Assembly: GCF_009933335.1 (NCBI RefSeq)
Contig: NZ_MAEL01000017.1
Coordinates: 1 to 50,006, forward strand
Direction: 5' to 3'
DNA from: Candidatus Enterococcus willemsii
Lineage (GTDB): Bacteria > Bacillota > Bacilli > Lactobacillales > Enterococcaceae
Length of the DNA: 50,006 nt
Position numbers and translations under genes: made by a program. Numbering within the stretch: position 1 is the first letter of the stretch; every line of letters starts with the position of its first letter. The notes beneath the pieces were generated by a model, which was not told the origin of the DNA, searched no databases, and saw only the letters and a program-made list of their open reading frames with translations. Of this stretch, positions 1-8,210 are shown piece by piece.

Positions 1-28
1 TTCTTGTTTCCTTTATCTTTTTATTCTG

Positions 29-1792
29 CTAATCTTTGTTATTTTTCAATAGCAAGATGAAGCCTTTTGGTGCGATTTTCGCTTCCGCTACACCATTTGC
101 TAATAACACTTCACCTGTATCTTTTATCGTATATACTTCAGAACCAGTGTTAAAGATTCCTTGAATGACCACGCCATCTAATTCGCGTGTAAAGATAATT
201 TCGCCCGTCTCCTCAGAAACAGACTGCCAAATCATCTTCCCTTCTGAAAAGACTTTTTGATAGTCTTTTCGAATCGCAATCAACTCTTTGACAAATTGAT
301 GCAAATCAAGGTCTTGTTGCCCTTCTTCCCAAACCATACATTTACGACAATCAGGATCCATTTCACCCGTCATACCAATTTCATCACCATAATACAAGCA
401 AGGCACACCTTGTTGAATATACGTAAACGCCATGACTTGTTTCATCAAGTCCTTGTCGCCTTTGGTTTCGGTTAACAGACGTGGTGTATCATGTGAATCT
501 AAGACGTTGAATTGCATTTGATTGGTCTGCTCACGATACAACATTAATTGATTATTCATTTCAGAAACCATCTTGCTCATTGTCAATTCGTTTTTGACAA
601 AATATCCCATAATCGCATCCGTAAAGGCATAATTCATCACTGCATGGAACTCATCTCCTTGCAACCAACTTTGTGAAGAATGCCAAATCTCGCCTAAAAT
701 ATAAAAATCTTCTTTGGCCTCATCACAAACTTGACGGAATTTTTTCCAAAAGGCATGATCTACTTCATTGGCAACGTCTAAACGCCAAGCATCAATATCA
801 AATTCTTCAATCCAATATTTGGCAATATTTAATAAATAATCCTGTACTTCTGGATTTGCTGTATTTAATTTTGGCATATGTGGTGTAAAGGCAAAAACAT
901 CATACGTGATATCTGTCGCTTCTTCAAAGAAATCCCCTTCTTTATAACTCGCCGGGAATTCATTGACGTGGAACCAGTCCGCATATTTTGATTGTTCCCC
1001 GTTTTCTAAGACATCTTGCCATTGCGGAGAAGTATCACCCATATGATTGAATACCGCATCTAACATCACTTTCATCCCACGCTTATGGCATTCATCGACT
1101 AACTTTTTAAAAGTCTCCGCATCACCAAACGCTGGGTCAATTTTTAAATAATCAATCGTGTCATATTTATGATTGGAGAATGCTTCGAATATTGGACAGA
1201 AATAAAGGCCGTTGATACCTAAATCTTCTAAATAATCCAAATGATCAATGACACCTTGCAAATCCCCACCAAAAAAGTCTTGATAATCAGGTGCTTGTGA
1301 ACCCCAAGCAAGCGTTCCTTCTGGGTCATTACTTGGGTCACCATTCGCAAAACGTTCTGGAAAAATTTGATACCACACCGTTTGTTTTACCCATTCAGGC
1401 GCTTTGAAACGATCAATTTCTTGAAAGTACGGCATTCGAAAATAATTATTTGGCATTTCTAGGAACTCATCCTCTAACGGATACACCCCATGATCGCCAT
1501 AAAAAGCGGATAATTCATCGTAACCAGTAACTGAAAAAGCATAAGATAATCGTTTAAACGGTGCAGTTACTGTCACAAACCAATAATCGTATAAATCAGT
1601 CGTTAAAATGCGTGTCATTGGCAATGACTGTTCGTACCATTTCTCTTCACTTAATTTATAAGGATCACCGTGAATCAACGAAGCTGCCCGAATATCTCCT
1701 CGAGCAGTCCGCAAACGGATATGCATGGTGTCTTTTGTATACAAATAGGCAAATTCACTGTCTGGGCGATGATAAATAGCTGCTGTGTTCAT
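29..1792 (-). CDS. Alpha-glycosidase, GH13_20 (neopullulanase/cyclomaltodextrinase type)
   Basis: Predicted cytoplasmic enzyme hydrolysing alpha-1,4 (and possibly alpha-1,6) bonds of maltodextrins or cyclodextrins. The 587 residues fit the GH13_20 family: an N-terminal beta-sandwich (about 1-120), then the TIM barrel beginning at WYQIFPERF (140-148). The catalytic triad is visible: nucleophile D339 in WRLDVANE, acid/base E368 in GEIWH, and D435 in DSHDT. No signal peptide is seen, so it acts on imported sugar. It is the last gene of the malXFGA operon inside the window and is a paralogue of the gene at 6175-7911, with the same N-terminal pattern and spacing. Neopullulanase, cyclomaltodextrinase and maltogenic amylase cannot be separated by reading. 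Confidence 0.93.
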   Translation of the reverse strand: MNTAAIYHRPDSEFAYLYTKDTMHIRLRTARGDIRAASLIHGDPYKLSEEKWYEQSLPMTRILTTDLYDYWFVTVTAPFKRLSYAFSVTGYDELSAFYGDHGVYPLEDEFLEMPNNYFRMPYFQEIDRFKAPEWVKQTVWYQIFPERFANGDPSNDPEGTLAWGSQAPDYQDFFGGDLQGVIDHLDYLEDLGINGLYFCPIFEAFSNHKYDTIDYLKIDPAFGDAETFKKLVDECHKRGMKVMLDAVFNHMGDTSPQWQDVLENGEQSKYADWFHVNEFPASYKEGDFFEEATDITYDVFAFTPHMPKLNTANPEVQDYLLNIAKYWIEEFDIDAWRLDVANEVDHAFWKKFRQVCDEAKEDFYILGEIWHSSQSWLQGDEFHAVMNYAFTDAIMGYFVKNELTMSKMVSEMNNQLMLYREQTNQMQFNVLDSHDTPRLLTETKGDKDLMKQVMAFTYIQQGVPCLYYGDEIGMTGEMDPDCRKCMVWEEGQQDLDLHQFVKELIAIRKDYQKVFSEGKMIWQSVSEETGEIIFTRELDGVVIQGIFNTGSEVYTIKDTGEVLLANGVAEAKIAPKGFILLLKNNKD

Positions 1793-1837
1793 AGATAGTC
1801 TCCTTTATTTGTTGTCTTCTCAAAACCAATCATTTTC

Positions 1838-2662
1838 TTATTTTGCGTTGACTGCTTCATTCAACACAGTCCGTTTAAAGCGCGTTTTGACATAAAGTGT
1901 AAGGGACATCCCAATTAGCCACAAGGATTGGATGCCAAACAAAATAAAAATATCCGTCGTCAAAAATCCTACCAGCATCGCAAGTAAACTTCCGCCACTG
2001 ACTAAGCTTAATGACAAAGTCACACTTTCTTTCAATGAATGAATAGCTGAAGCTTTTTTAGTTAAATAGAATAACACAGATATACCTAAAATTAGCAAAG
2101 CATTCATTGCAAAAAGAATCCCACCGATGTTTAAAATAGTCGATAAAAAGATTGGTCCTGAATTTTGATGATACATTTCGGTTTTTAATCCTTCATAAAT
2201 CGTTGCTTCTTTCAATTTTCCAATAAATTCATCCGTATAGACTAACCGTAAATCGTAAAAAGCTTGATCTTTCTGAAGAGTTACTACTGCATAATCTTGG
2301 GTAAAATCAAGTGCTAATTTATCTTGGGTCAGCGCCTCTGGTAAATTTGTGCCAACAATCAGTGTGCTTGTTTGATATATAATCTTTTCACTGGTCTCTG
2401 CTAACTGCCCCTCATTAAAAGTCAGTTGCTGAATTTGTGTGCTTGCATCAGAATCAATTTGAGTAAACTCAGTAGGCAAAAAAGCATCGACCAATTCTGT
2501 CCCTCTTTGAACAAGTCCTAAAGACAGTGGAATCATCACTAATGATTGGATAAAAATGAAAATAATCCCCAATTGCCACCATTTAAATTTATTTCTATTT
2601 GAAAAAATTTGTTTCACTGAAAAAATTGACTGAAAAAAATTTATTGGAAAATGTTTGTTCAT
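1838..2662 (-). CDS. malA: Maltodextrin utilization protein MalA (DUF1189 membrane protein)
   Basis: A 274-residue membrane protein. It has one hydrophobic helix near residues 30-52, a polar, probably extracytoplasmic middle part (about 60-165), and three closely spaced C-terminal helices (about 170-262). This matches the DUF1189 family, called MalA in streptococcal maltodextrin operons; its biochemical role is not established. It lies 6 nt downstream of malG and is read with it. A helper role in the MalXFG transporter, or a regulatory one, is inferred only from conserved co-location. The start is supported by an AGG-rich ribosome binding site just upstream of the ATG. Confidence 0.8.
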   Translation of the reverse strand: MNKHFPINFFQSIFSVKQIFSNRNKFKWWQLGIIFIFIQSLVMIPLSLGLVQRGTELVDAFLPTEFTQIDSDASTQIQQLTFNEGQLAETSEKIIYQTSTLIVGTNLPEALTQDKLALDFTQDYAVVTLQKDQAFYDLRLVYTDEFIGKLKEATIYEGLKTEMYHQNSGPIFLSTILNIGGILFAMNALLILGISVLFYLTKKASAIHSLKESVTLSLSLVSGGSLLAMLVGFLTTDIFILFGIQSLWLIGMSLTLYVKTRFKRTVLNEAVNAK

Positions 2663-2668
2663 ACTTAC

Positions 2669-3520
2669 CTAACCTTTCGTACCTCCTGATGTTAATCCTG
2701 AAACAAAATTCTTTTGTAAGAAGAAAAACAGAATAACAATTGGCAGAGAAATTAATATTGCTCCTGCTGCAAATAACGCGACACGTTGATTACGAGCATC
2801 ACTAATAAATGTTTGTAAACCGACGGCAACCGTGATTTTTTCTGGTGATCTTAGCAAGAAACGTGCAAGCATAAAATCACCAAATGGTCCCATAAATGCC
2901 CATAGCGCTTGAACTGCTAACATAGGTCTTACTAAAGGTGTAACAATCTGTGCGAAAATTCGAAAATGCCCTGCACCATCTAATTTTGCAGATTCATCCA
3001 AATCAATCGGTACCGTATCAAAGTATCCCTTCATTAACCACGTATTCATTGGAATCGCTCCACCAACGTAAATTAAAATCAAGAACCACGCACGGTCTAG
3101 CCCGCCAGATAATAATCCCATAACAAAGAATGCAGTTAACGCAGCCATTGTCGGTACCATTTGCACAATCAGAAACATTACTAAACTTTGTTTTCGACCG
3201 GCAAAACGGTAACGACTAAACGTGTATCCCGCAAGTGTTACGATTAATACTTGAATAACCATTGTCGAAACAGCAATAATTAACGTATTTTTGTACCACT
3301 GAGGATAAAGGGTGTCTTGAAACAATCGACGAAAATTGTCTAACGTCCAATTTGCGCTAAAGTCCAATCGAAAAGCAATCATATTTCCAGGTTTAAATGC
3401 GGATGTCACCGTAATCAATAATGGATAGATAATGATGACTGACATTAAAATCAACACAGCATATGTGCCTATTTTACCAAGCAGCTTTTTTCTTTTCTCT
3501 GATGAATAGTTTGTCTTCAT
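2669..3520 (-). CDS. malG: Maltodextrin ABC transporter permease MalG
   Basis: Inner-membrane subunit of a CUT1-class binding-protein-dependent importer. Its 283 residues contain six predicted membrane helices, beginning with [19 protein letters not shown] near residues 17-36. The cytoplasmic EAA loop is at about 175-190 ([12 protein letters not shown]), the surface that docks on the ATPase. It follows malF with only a 3-nt gap and precedes malA, so the three are presumably one transcript. The substrate is inferred as maltodextrin from the flanking GH13 enzymes and the MalX-like binding protein. No ATPase gene is present in the cluster. Confidence 0.92.
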   Translation of the reverse strand: MKTNYSSEKRKKLLGKIGTYAVLILMSVIIIYPLLITVTSAFKPGNMIAFRLDFSANWTLDNFRRLFQDTLYPQWYKNTLIIAVSTMVIQVLIVTLAGYTFSRYRFAGRKQSLVMFLIVQMVPTMAALTAFFVMGLLSGGLDRAWFLILIYVGGAIPMNTWLMKGYFDTVPIDLDESAKLDGAGHFRIFAQIVTPLVRPMLAVQALWAFMGPFGDFMLARFLLRSPEKITVAVGLQTFISDARNQRVALFAAGAILISLPIVILFFFLQKNFVSGLTSGGTKG

Positions 3521-3523
3521 AAT

Positions 3524-4816
3524 CTAGTCCTCCATATTAAATGCATTGGTCCGTTTAAATACAATCATTGAAATCCCAATTACAATCGCTGAAATCATCA
3601 ATGTGATCGCTGCAGCCACAGAGTATTGTGGTGAACCGCCAGTCGTTAATTTATAAATCCATGAAATAAGAATATCTGAGTTTCCGGCATTATTTCCTAA
3701 ACTCCCTGGTCCCCCTTCATTGAAAAGATAAATATTAGCAAAGTTATTGAAATTCCCTGTGTATTGCGTAATAAAGGTTGGAGCAGCAACTAAAAAGATT
3801 GAAGGCAAAGTGATATTTTTAAAACTTTGAAGCGCGTTGGCACCATCCATTTTTGCTGCTTCATATAAATCATCTGGAATTGATTGAAGAATCCCTGTAA
3901 CCATTACATAAATATAAGGGAAACCTAACCAACCTTGAATCATAATAATCGCTGTCTTCGTCCAAAATGGATCGGTTTTCCAAGGAAGAGCTGAAATATC
4001 AACAAATGGTAAATGATTCAAAAAGGGAATCACCTGTGTATTAATGGCACCCGCAGTGTCATTAAAAATATTTGAAAAACTCATAATTGTAATAAACGCT
4101 GGGACTGCCCAAGGAAGTAAGAAAATCGTCCCAAAAATACGTTTGAATTTAATAAATTTTTGATTGGCAATGACCGCCAAAAATACCCCCAATGAAATTT
4201 GCAAGGTCGTAGATAACACGGTCCAAATAATTGTCCATGAAAAAACTTTTCCAAAAGTCGCACGATACGAAGCTAATGTAAAAATGTTTTTAAAATTATC
4301 AAATCCAACCCAATCAATTAATGTCGCTGGTGGGATATGTTTGAAATCATAGTTTGTAAAAGCCATAAATAAAGTGACTAGTACTGGAAAAATAATTGCA
4401 ACTGTCATCACAAAATATGCTGGAATCGTTAATAGATACGCAAAACCATTTTCATAAACGTTTGATAGTGCCTCTTTAATCGTTACATTGACTTTTAATC
4501 CATCTCGCCATGCTTTCGCTACTTTATTGGCATCTCGCAAATTAATAAACCAGAATAGTAAAAAGATTACTGTGATAATAATCTGCAACGTTCCATTAAT
4601 TAATAAGAATAGGGAATGATCTTCCATCGGCGTTGTTCCTAAAGAAACAAACTCTTGAAAAGCTTGTATTCCGAATTGTAATAGTTCAATGACAAAGCCG
4701 ATTGTAATTGCTAAAAAGACAATCCCTTTCCATAATTGGCGGTTATATATCTGACCAAGACCTGGAATGATTGATAGTAGCATGGCTATTCGAGGATTTT
4801 TTTCTGCTGTTTTCAT
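3524..4816 (-). CDS. malF: Maltodextrin ABC transporter permease MalF
   Basis: Second membrane subunit of the maltodextrin importer. The 430 residues exceed the usual ~300 of CUT1 permeases. The N-terminus adds hydrophobic segments (about 10-50 and 70-92) before the conserved permease core, as in other Gram-positive MalF proteins. The EAA motif EAAKMDGANALQ lies near residue 319 and the sequence ends with a typical last helix. It lies 84 nt downstream of malX, separated by a stem-loop, and just upstream of malG. Maltodextrin specificity is inferred from operon context. Confidence 0.92.
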   Translation of the reverse strand: MKTAEKNPRIAMLLSIIPGLGQIYNRQLWKGIVFLAITIGFVIELLQFGIQAFQEFVSLGTTPMEDHSLFLLINGTLQIIITVIFLLFWFINLRDANKVAKAWRDGLKVNVTIKEALSNVYENGFAYLLTIPAYFVMTVAIIFPVLVTLFMAFTNYDFKHIPPATLIDWVGFDNFKNIFTLASYRATFGKVFSWTIIWTVLSTTLQISLGVFLAVIANQKFIKFKRIFGTIFLLPWAVPAFITIMSFSNIFNDTAGAINTQVIPFLNHLPFVDISALPWKTDPFWTKTAIIMIQGWLGFPYIYVMVTGILQSIPDDLYEAAKMDGANALQSFKNITLPSIFLVAAPTFITQYTGNFNNFANIYLFNEGGPGSLGNNAGNSDILISWIYKLTTGGSPQYSVAAAITLMISAIVIGISMIVFKRTNAFNMED

Positions 4817-4853
4817 TGCGTTACCTTGCCTTTCTACTAACTTTTTTATATGA

Positions 4854-4888
4854 GGAAATTGGGAATAAACTAATTTATCCCCAATTCC
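4854..4888 (-). promoter_or_regulatory. Intercistronic stem-loop between malX and malF
   Basis: Inverted repeat 4854-4869 with 4874-4888, a stem of about 15 bp with one mismatch or bulge and a 4-nt loop. It is not followed by a U-run on the minus strand, so it is not a classical terminator. Such a hairpin after a binding-protein gene commonly protects the upstream mRNA and lowers downstream expression; that role is inferred here. Confidence 0.6.
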
Positions 4889-4900
4889 ATCTAGTTAAAA

Positions 4901-6163
4901 TTAATATTTTTGTTCGATTGATTCTTTAATTGTTTTTACTGCATTGTCTGCTGCTTCTTTTGGCGTCATGTTTCCTGAGCCAGCATCAAATAACATATTT
5001 TGTCCGCCAGCCCAAACTTCAGCCATTTCAGGAATATTTGGCATTGGTTCAGACACTTTGTATTGCTCAATAACAGCTTTTGATACTTCATCATCAGAAT
5101 TCAAGATTTTTTCTTGTGATTTGCTATTTGCTGGTACTTCTGAACGCATTTCATACAATTTATCTTGGTTTTCTTCTGTTGTTAAGAATGTGACAAATTC
5201 TTGCGCAAGCTCTTTATTTTTCGAGAAGTTACTTACAACCCAAGCTTTTCCTCCACCAAATGAAGCATATTCACTACCATTTTTCAATGTTGGGATTTTT
5301 GTTACACCAATATTGATTCCAGCTTCTTTATAAGCATTGGCATCCCATGGGCCACTAATAATAGCTGCTGTTTTATTAGAAGTAAAGTAGTCGGTAATCA
5401 AATCATTGTTCGCAGTCACATCTAGCATTCCTTCTGGCCAGACATTTTGGAACCAATCCGTTGCATACGTAATTCCTTCAATTGCACCTTTGTTATTTAA
5501 ACCAACGTCTTGTGAATTGGTACCTTCATCACCAAAGATGTAACCTCCATAACCAGATATTAAACCATACGTAAAGTACAAATCTGTCCATTTGGCTAAG
5601 AAACCTAAATTGTATTTGCCTTCATCATATTTCGGATCTTTTGACAATGCTTCTAAGTCAGCGAATGTTTCCGGTGCTTCTGATGTCAAATCTTTATTGT
5701 AAAATAAGACCAAAGCTTCTGCTGTAGCTGCTTGACCATATACTTTATCATCTAAAGTTACTTGACGTTTATCGATATCAGTATAACGACCGTCATCTGG
5801 CAATTCAATTTCTGCTAATGAGCCTTGAGAACCTCCTTGTCCTACTCTATCAAATGGCGACATCGTCACATCTGGACCTAAACCGGCAGGACCATCCAAA
5901 GGTAACGCGTCCATTTGCTCAAACATATCTTTTTCAGTTACTTTCACTTCTACATCATGTTCTTTTTCAAACTCATCTTTGACTTCATTTACATAATCGA
6001 CATAGTCTGCTCCGACAGAAATATTCAATACACTTGAATCACTTCCGCCACCTGACGCAGCACTATCAGAAGAATCAGTACCTCCATTGCCACAAGCTGC
6101 CAACGCCATTAATGTTAATGCTGATACTCCCATAAAGCTCGCTTTTTTCCAAGTTGTTGTCAT
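4901..6163 (-). CDS. malX: Maltodextrin-binding lipoprotein MalX
   Basis: Extracellular solute-binding lipoprotein (family 1, MalE-like) of the maltodextrin importer. The 420-residue protein begins with a lipoprotein signal peptide: positive TTTWKK, a hydrophobic core, then the lipobox LAAC with C24 as the lipidated residue. A Gly/Ser/Asp-rich linker (25-45) follows before the binding domain. Sequence such as FYNKDL and SGPWDANAYK is typical of maltose-binding proteins. It is the first transporter gene, 11 nt downstream of an alpha-glycosidase gene and followed by a stem-loop and malFG. This order and the likely high expression fit a binding protein needed in excess over the permeases. Confidence 0.93.
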   Translation of the reverse strand: MTTTWKKASFMGVSALTLMALAACGNGGTDSSDSAASGGGSDSSVLNISVGADYVDYVNEVKDEFEKEHDVEVKVTEKDMFEQMDALPLDGPAGLGPDVTMSPFDRVGQGGSQGSLAEIELPDDGRYTDIDKRQVTLDDKVYGQAATAEALVLFYNKDLTSEAPETFADLEALSKDPKYDEGKYNLGFLAKWTDLYFTYGLISGYGGYIFGDEGTNSQDVGLNNKGAIEGITYATDWFQNVWPEGMLDVTANNDLITDYFTSNKTAAIISGPWDANAYKEAGINIGVTKIPTLKNGSEYASFGGGKAWVVSNFSKNKELAQEFVTFLTTEENQDKLYEMRSEVPANSKSQEKILNSDDEVSKAVIEQYKVSEPMPNIPEMAEVWAGGQNMLFDAGSGNMTPKEAADNAVKTIKESIEQKY

Positions 6164-6174
6164 GATAGTTCCTC

Positions 6175-7911
6175 CTAGATTTTTTTCAGAATTAAATAAC
6201 TAAATGCTGTCATTTCAAGTGTTTTATTTAATGCGATTATCTCTTCATTTATTAAGTTGATGAACGTTCCTCCTTCCAATTCTTTCGGAAGAGAAACCTG
6301 ATTATTACCATGTGTATTGAATAGAAAATATAGTTCGTCATGGTCAGAGAATTTTTTGAACATTACAGTATTTTCTTCAGTTAGTAAAAATGTATAGTCT
6401 CCCGCATATCCAAATTCTGGGTATTGGTTACGTAATTTTATTAGTTGTTCCAGATTGCTTGTAGGCAATGATTTATCCCAATTCATACATCTTCGGCTAT
6501 CTGGATCATCATGTCCTTCTAAATAAATTTCACTGCCATAATAGTAACAAACAGATCCAGGTGTCGTTGCCAACAACGCAAAACACATATCCACTTTCTG
6601 ATAATTACCACCTGCTTGCGTGGTAATTCTTGGCGTATCATGGCTATCTAACAGCGTGAACATACCAGCATTTTGATTCTTAGTATAACGGGTATAGTTG
6701 TTCACGAATTGTTCGACAAATTCCTTACCGTTGATTCGGTTCGTTGCTATCCATTCTTGAATAGGCTTGGCTAATTGATAGTTCATTACACCATCAAATT
6801 GATCCCCATTTAACCAAGCGTTGCTGTCATGCCAGATTTCACCACAAATGTACGCATCTTCTTTCGCTTCTTTGACGACTTTCCTAAATTCACGCCAAAA
6901 CTGATGATCAATTTCATTGGCAACATCTAATCGCCAACCATCGATATCAGCTTCCACTATCCAATAGCGAGCAACTTCTAATAAATATCTTTTGACTTCA
7001 GGGTTACTTGTATTTAATTTAGGCATATGATAAGAAAAATTTAAATAAGAATCATCTTCAAAATAGAACCAATCATAGTATTTCGATTTTTCTTTCTTTT
7101 CCATCGCATCCTTAAACTGGTAGGATGTCCAACCAATATGATTAAATACTGCATCTAGCATAATGCGAATCCCTAATTTATGCGCCTTATCAACCAATTC
7201 GCGTAAATCTTCTTTCGTACCAAAGTGAGGATCAATTTCAAAATAATCTTCCGTATCATATTTATGTGAAGTCGGTGATTTAAAAATTGGTGTCATATAA
7301 ATACCTGAAATACCCAACTCTGCTAAATATGGTAATTTTTCAATAATACCTCGTAAATCCCCACCATAAAATTCATGCTCTCCAAGAATGGCGGTTTCTT
7401 CATTTGACCATTCATGAGTATTTTCCGGATCATTTGTTGAATCACCATTCTTAAAACGTTCGGGAAAAATTTGATACCAGACAGTTTTCTTAACCCAATC
7501 TGGCGCCGAAAAAATATCTTGTTCATGAAGGTACGGAAAAGCAAAATAGCTATTAATATCATTGGCAATGTATGAGTCATCTGGTGAGAAAAACCCCCGT
7601 TCTGTATAGATGAACTGCTCTTGTTCATCTTCAACTAAAAAACCATATCTCGCTTTTAATTCATAAGGTTCTACTTCTGTAAACCAATAATCATAAAGCT
7701 CTGTTGAAAATTCTTTTTTCATTGGAATTTGTTTCTTCTGCCACATATAAACGCCTTGTTCATTAGGAAGCCAGCCAGTCTCATGATCGATTTGTAGCGT
7801 AACAGCAGTCAAGTCATCTCGTTTACTTCTTAAACGCAAATGTAATGTTTTGTTATCGTAAGCGTATGCAAAATTGCTTTTAGATTTGTGTAAAATTGCT
7901 TGTCTCTCCAC
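6175..7911 (-). CDS. Alpha-glycosidase, GH13_20 (second paralogue)
   Basis: Cytoplasmic maltodextrin hydrolase of the neopullulanase/cyclomaltodextrinase group, first gene of the mal operon. I place the start at a GTG (7909-7911), not at an ATG at 7938. AGGAGG lies at 7918-7923, 6 nt upstream of the GTG, and the resulting N-terminus (MERQAILHK) aligns residue for residue with the paralogue at 29-1792. That gives 578 residues. In this numbering the catalytic residues are nucleophile D329 (WRLDVANE), acid/base E358 (GEIWH) and D425 (DSHDT). The two paralogues bracket the transporter genes and may differ in preference for linear, branched or cyclic dextrins; the sequence does not show which. Confidence 0.92.
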   Translation of the reverse strand: MERQAILHKSKSNFAYAYDNKTLHLRLRSKRDDLTAVTLQIDHETGWLPNEQGVYMWQKKQIPMKKEFSTELYDYWFTEVEPYELKARYGFLVEDEQEQFIYTERGFFSPDDSYIANDINSYFAFPYLHEQDIFSAPDWVKKTVWYQIFPERFKNGDSTNDPENTHEWSNEETAILGEHEFYGGDLRGIIEKLPYLAELGISGIYMTPIFKSPTSHKYDTEDYFEIDPHFGTKEDLRELVDKAHKLGIRIMLDAVFNHIGWTSYQFKDAMEKKEKSKYYDWFYFEDDSYLNFSYHMPKLNTSNPEVKRYLLEVARYWIVEADIDGWRLDVANEIDHQFWREFRKVVKEAKEDAYICGEIWHDSNAWLNGDQFDGVMNYQLAKPIQEWIATNRINGKEFVEQFVNNYTRYTKNQNAGMFTLLDSHDTPRITTQAGGNYQKVDMCFALLATTPGSVCYYYGSEIYLEGHDDPDSRRCMNWDKSLPTSNLEQLIKLRNQYPEFGYAGDYTFLLTEENTVMFKKFSDHDELYFLFNTHGNNQVSLPKELEGGTFINLINEEIIALNKTLEMTAFSYLILKKI

Positions 7912-7972
7912 AAAATTCCTCCTAAATCTTAAATTCACAATAGGTTAATAACGTATTGTTACTTTCATATAC

Positions 7973-8001
7973 ATTATGCAATCGCTTGCTTTAATAGTCA
8001 A
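7973..8001 (-). promoter_or_regulatory. Sigma-A promoter of the mal operon
   Basis: On the minus strand, TTGACT (complement of 7996-8001) and CATAAT (complement of 7973-7978) are separated by exactly 17 nt. It lies about 60 nt upstream of the GTG start of the first gene, and the spacer contains the LacI-type operator at 7978-7989. Confidence 0.75.
7978..7989. promoter_or_regulatory. LacI-family (MalR-like) operator in the mal promoter
   Basis: GCAATCGCTTGC is a near-palindrome of the form GCAAnCGnTTGC, centred in the promoter spacer and touching the -10 box. A bound LacI-family repressor such as MalR would block the promoter. No malR gene lies in the window, so the regulator is inferred. Confidence 0.6.
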
Positions 8002-8108
8002 TAGAAAATTTTATCTTTTTTATTTAATTAACATTAATTCATGTACAAAAAATAGCAAACTCCTTTATACGAAGCCATTTTCTCTTCATATAAAAAAACA
8101 GACATAAC

Positions 8109-8120
8109 GCAACCGATTGC
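8109..8120. promoter_or_regulatory. Second LacI-family operator upstream of the mal promoter
   Basis: GCAACCGATTGC has the same GCAAnCGnTTGC form as the promoter operator, 131 bp upstream (centre to centre). It could be an auxiliary site for looping. No second promoter is obvious beside it. Confidence 0.5.
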
Positions 8121-8153
8121 TAAAAGAAACACTTATCCAATAGAATTTCCTAC

Positions 8154-8189
8154 AAAAAAAGCATTGAACATACATCTCTCATGTTCAAT
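8154..8189 (-). terminator. Intrinsic terminator after the pullulanase gene
   Basis: A 9-bp perfect stem (8163-8171 with 8181-8189) and a 9-nt loop, followed on the minus strand by seven T (complement of 8154-8160). It ends the lpl-type/pullulanase operon. Confidence 0.85.
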
Positions 8190-8210
8190 ACTTTTTCATA
8201 TATCTATTTT

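Noticed and set aside
7911..7938. ATG at 7938 as start of the first mal gene
   Set aside because: The AGGAGG site lies inside this extension, and the GTG at 7911 aligns exactly with the paralogue's start.
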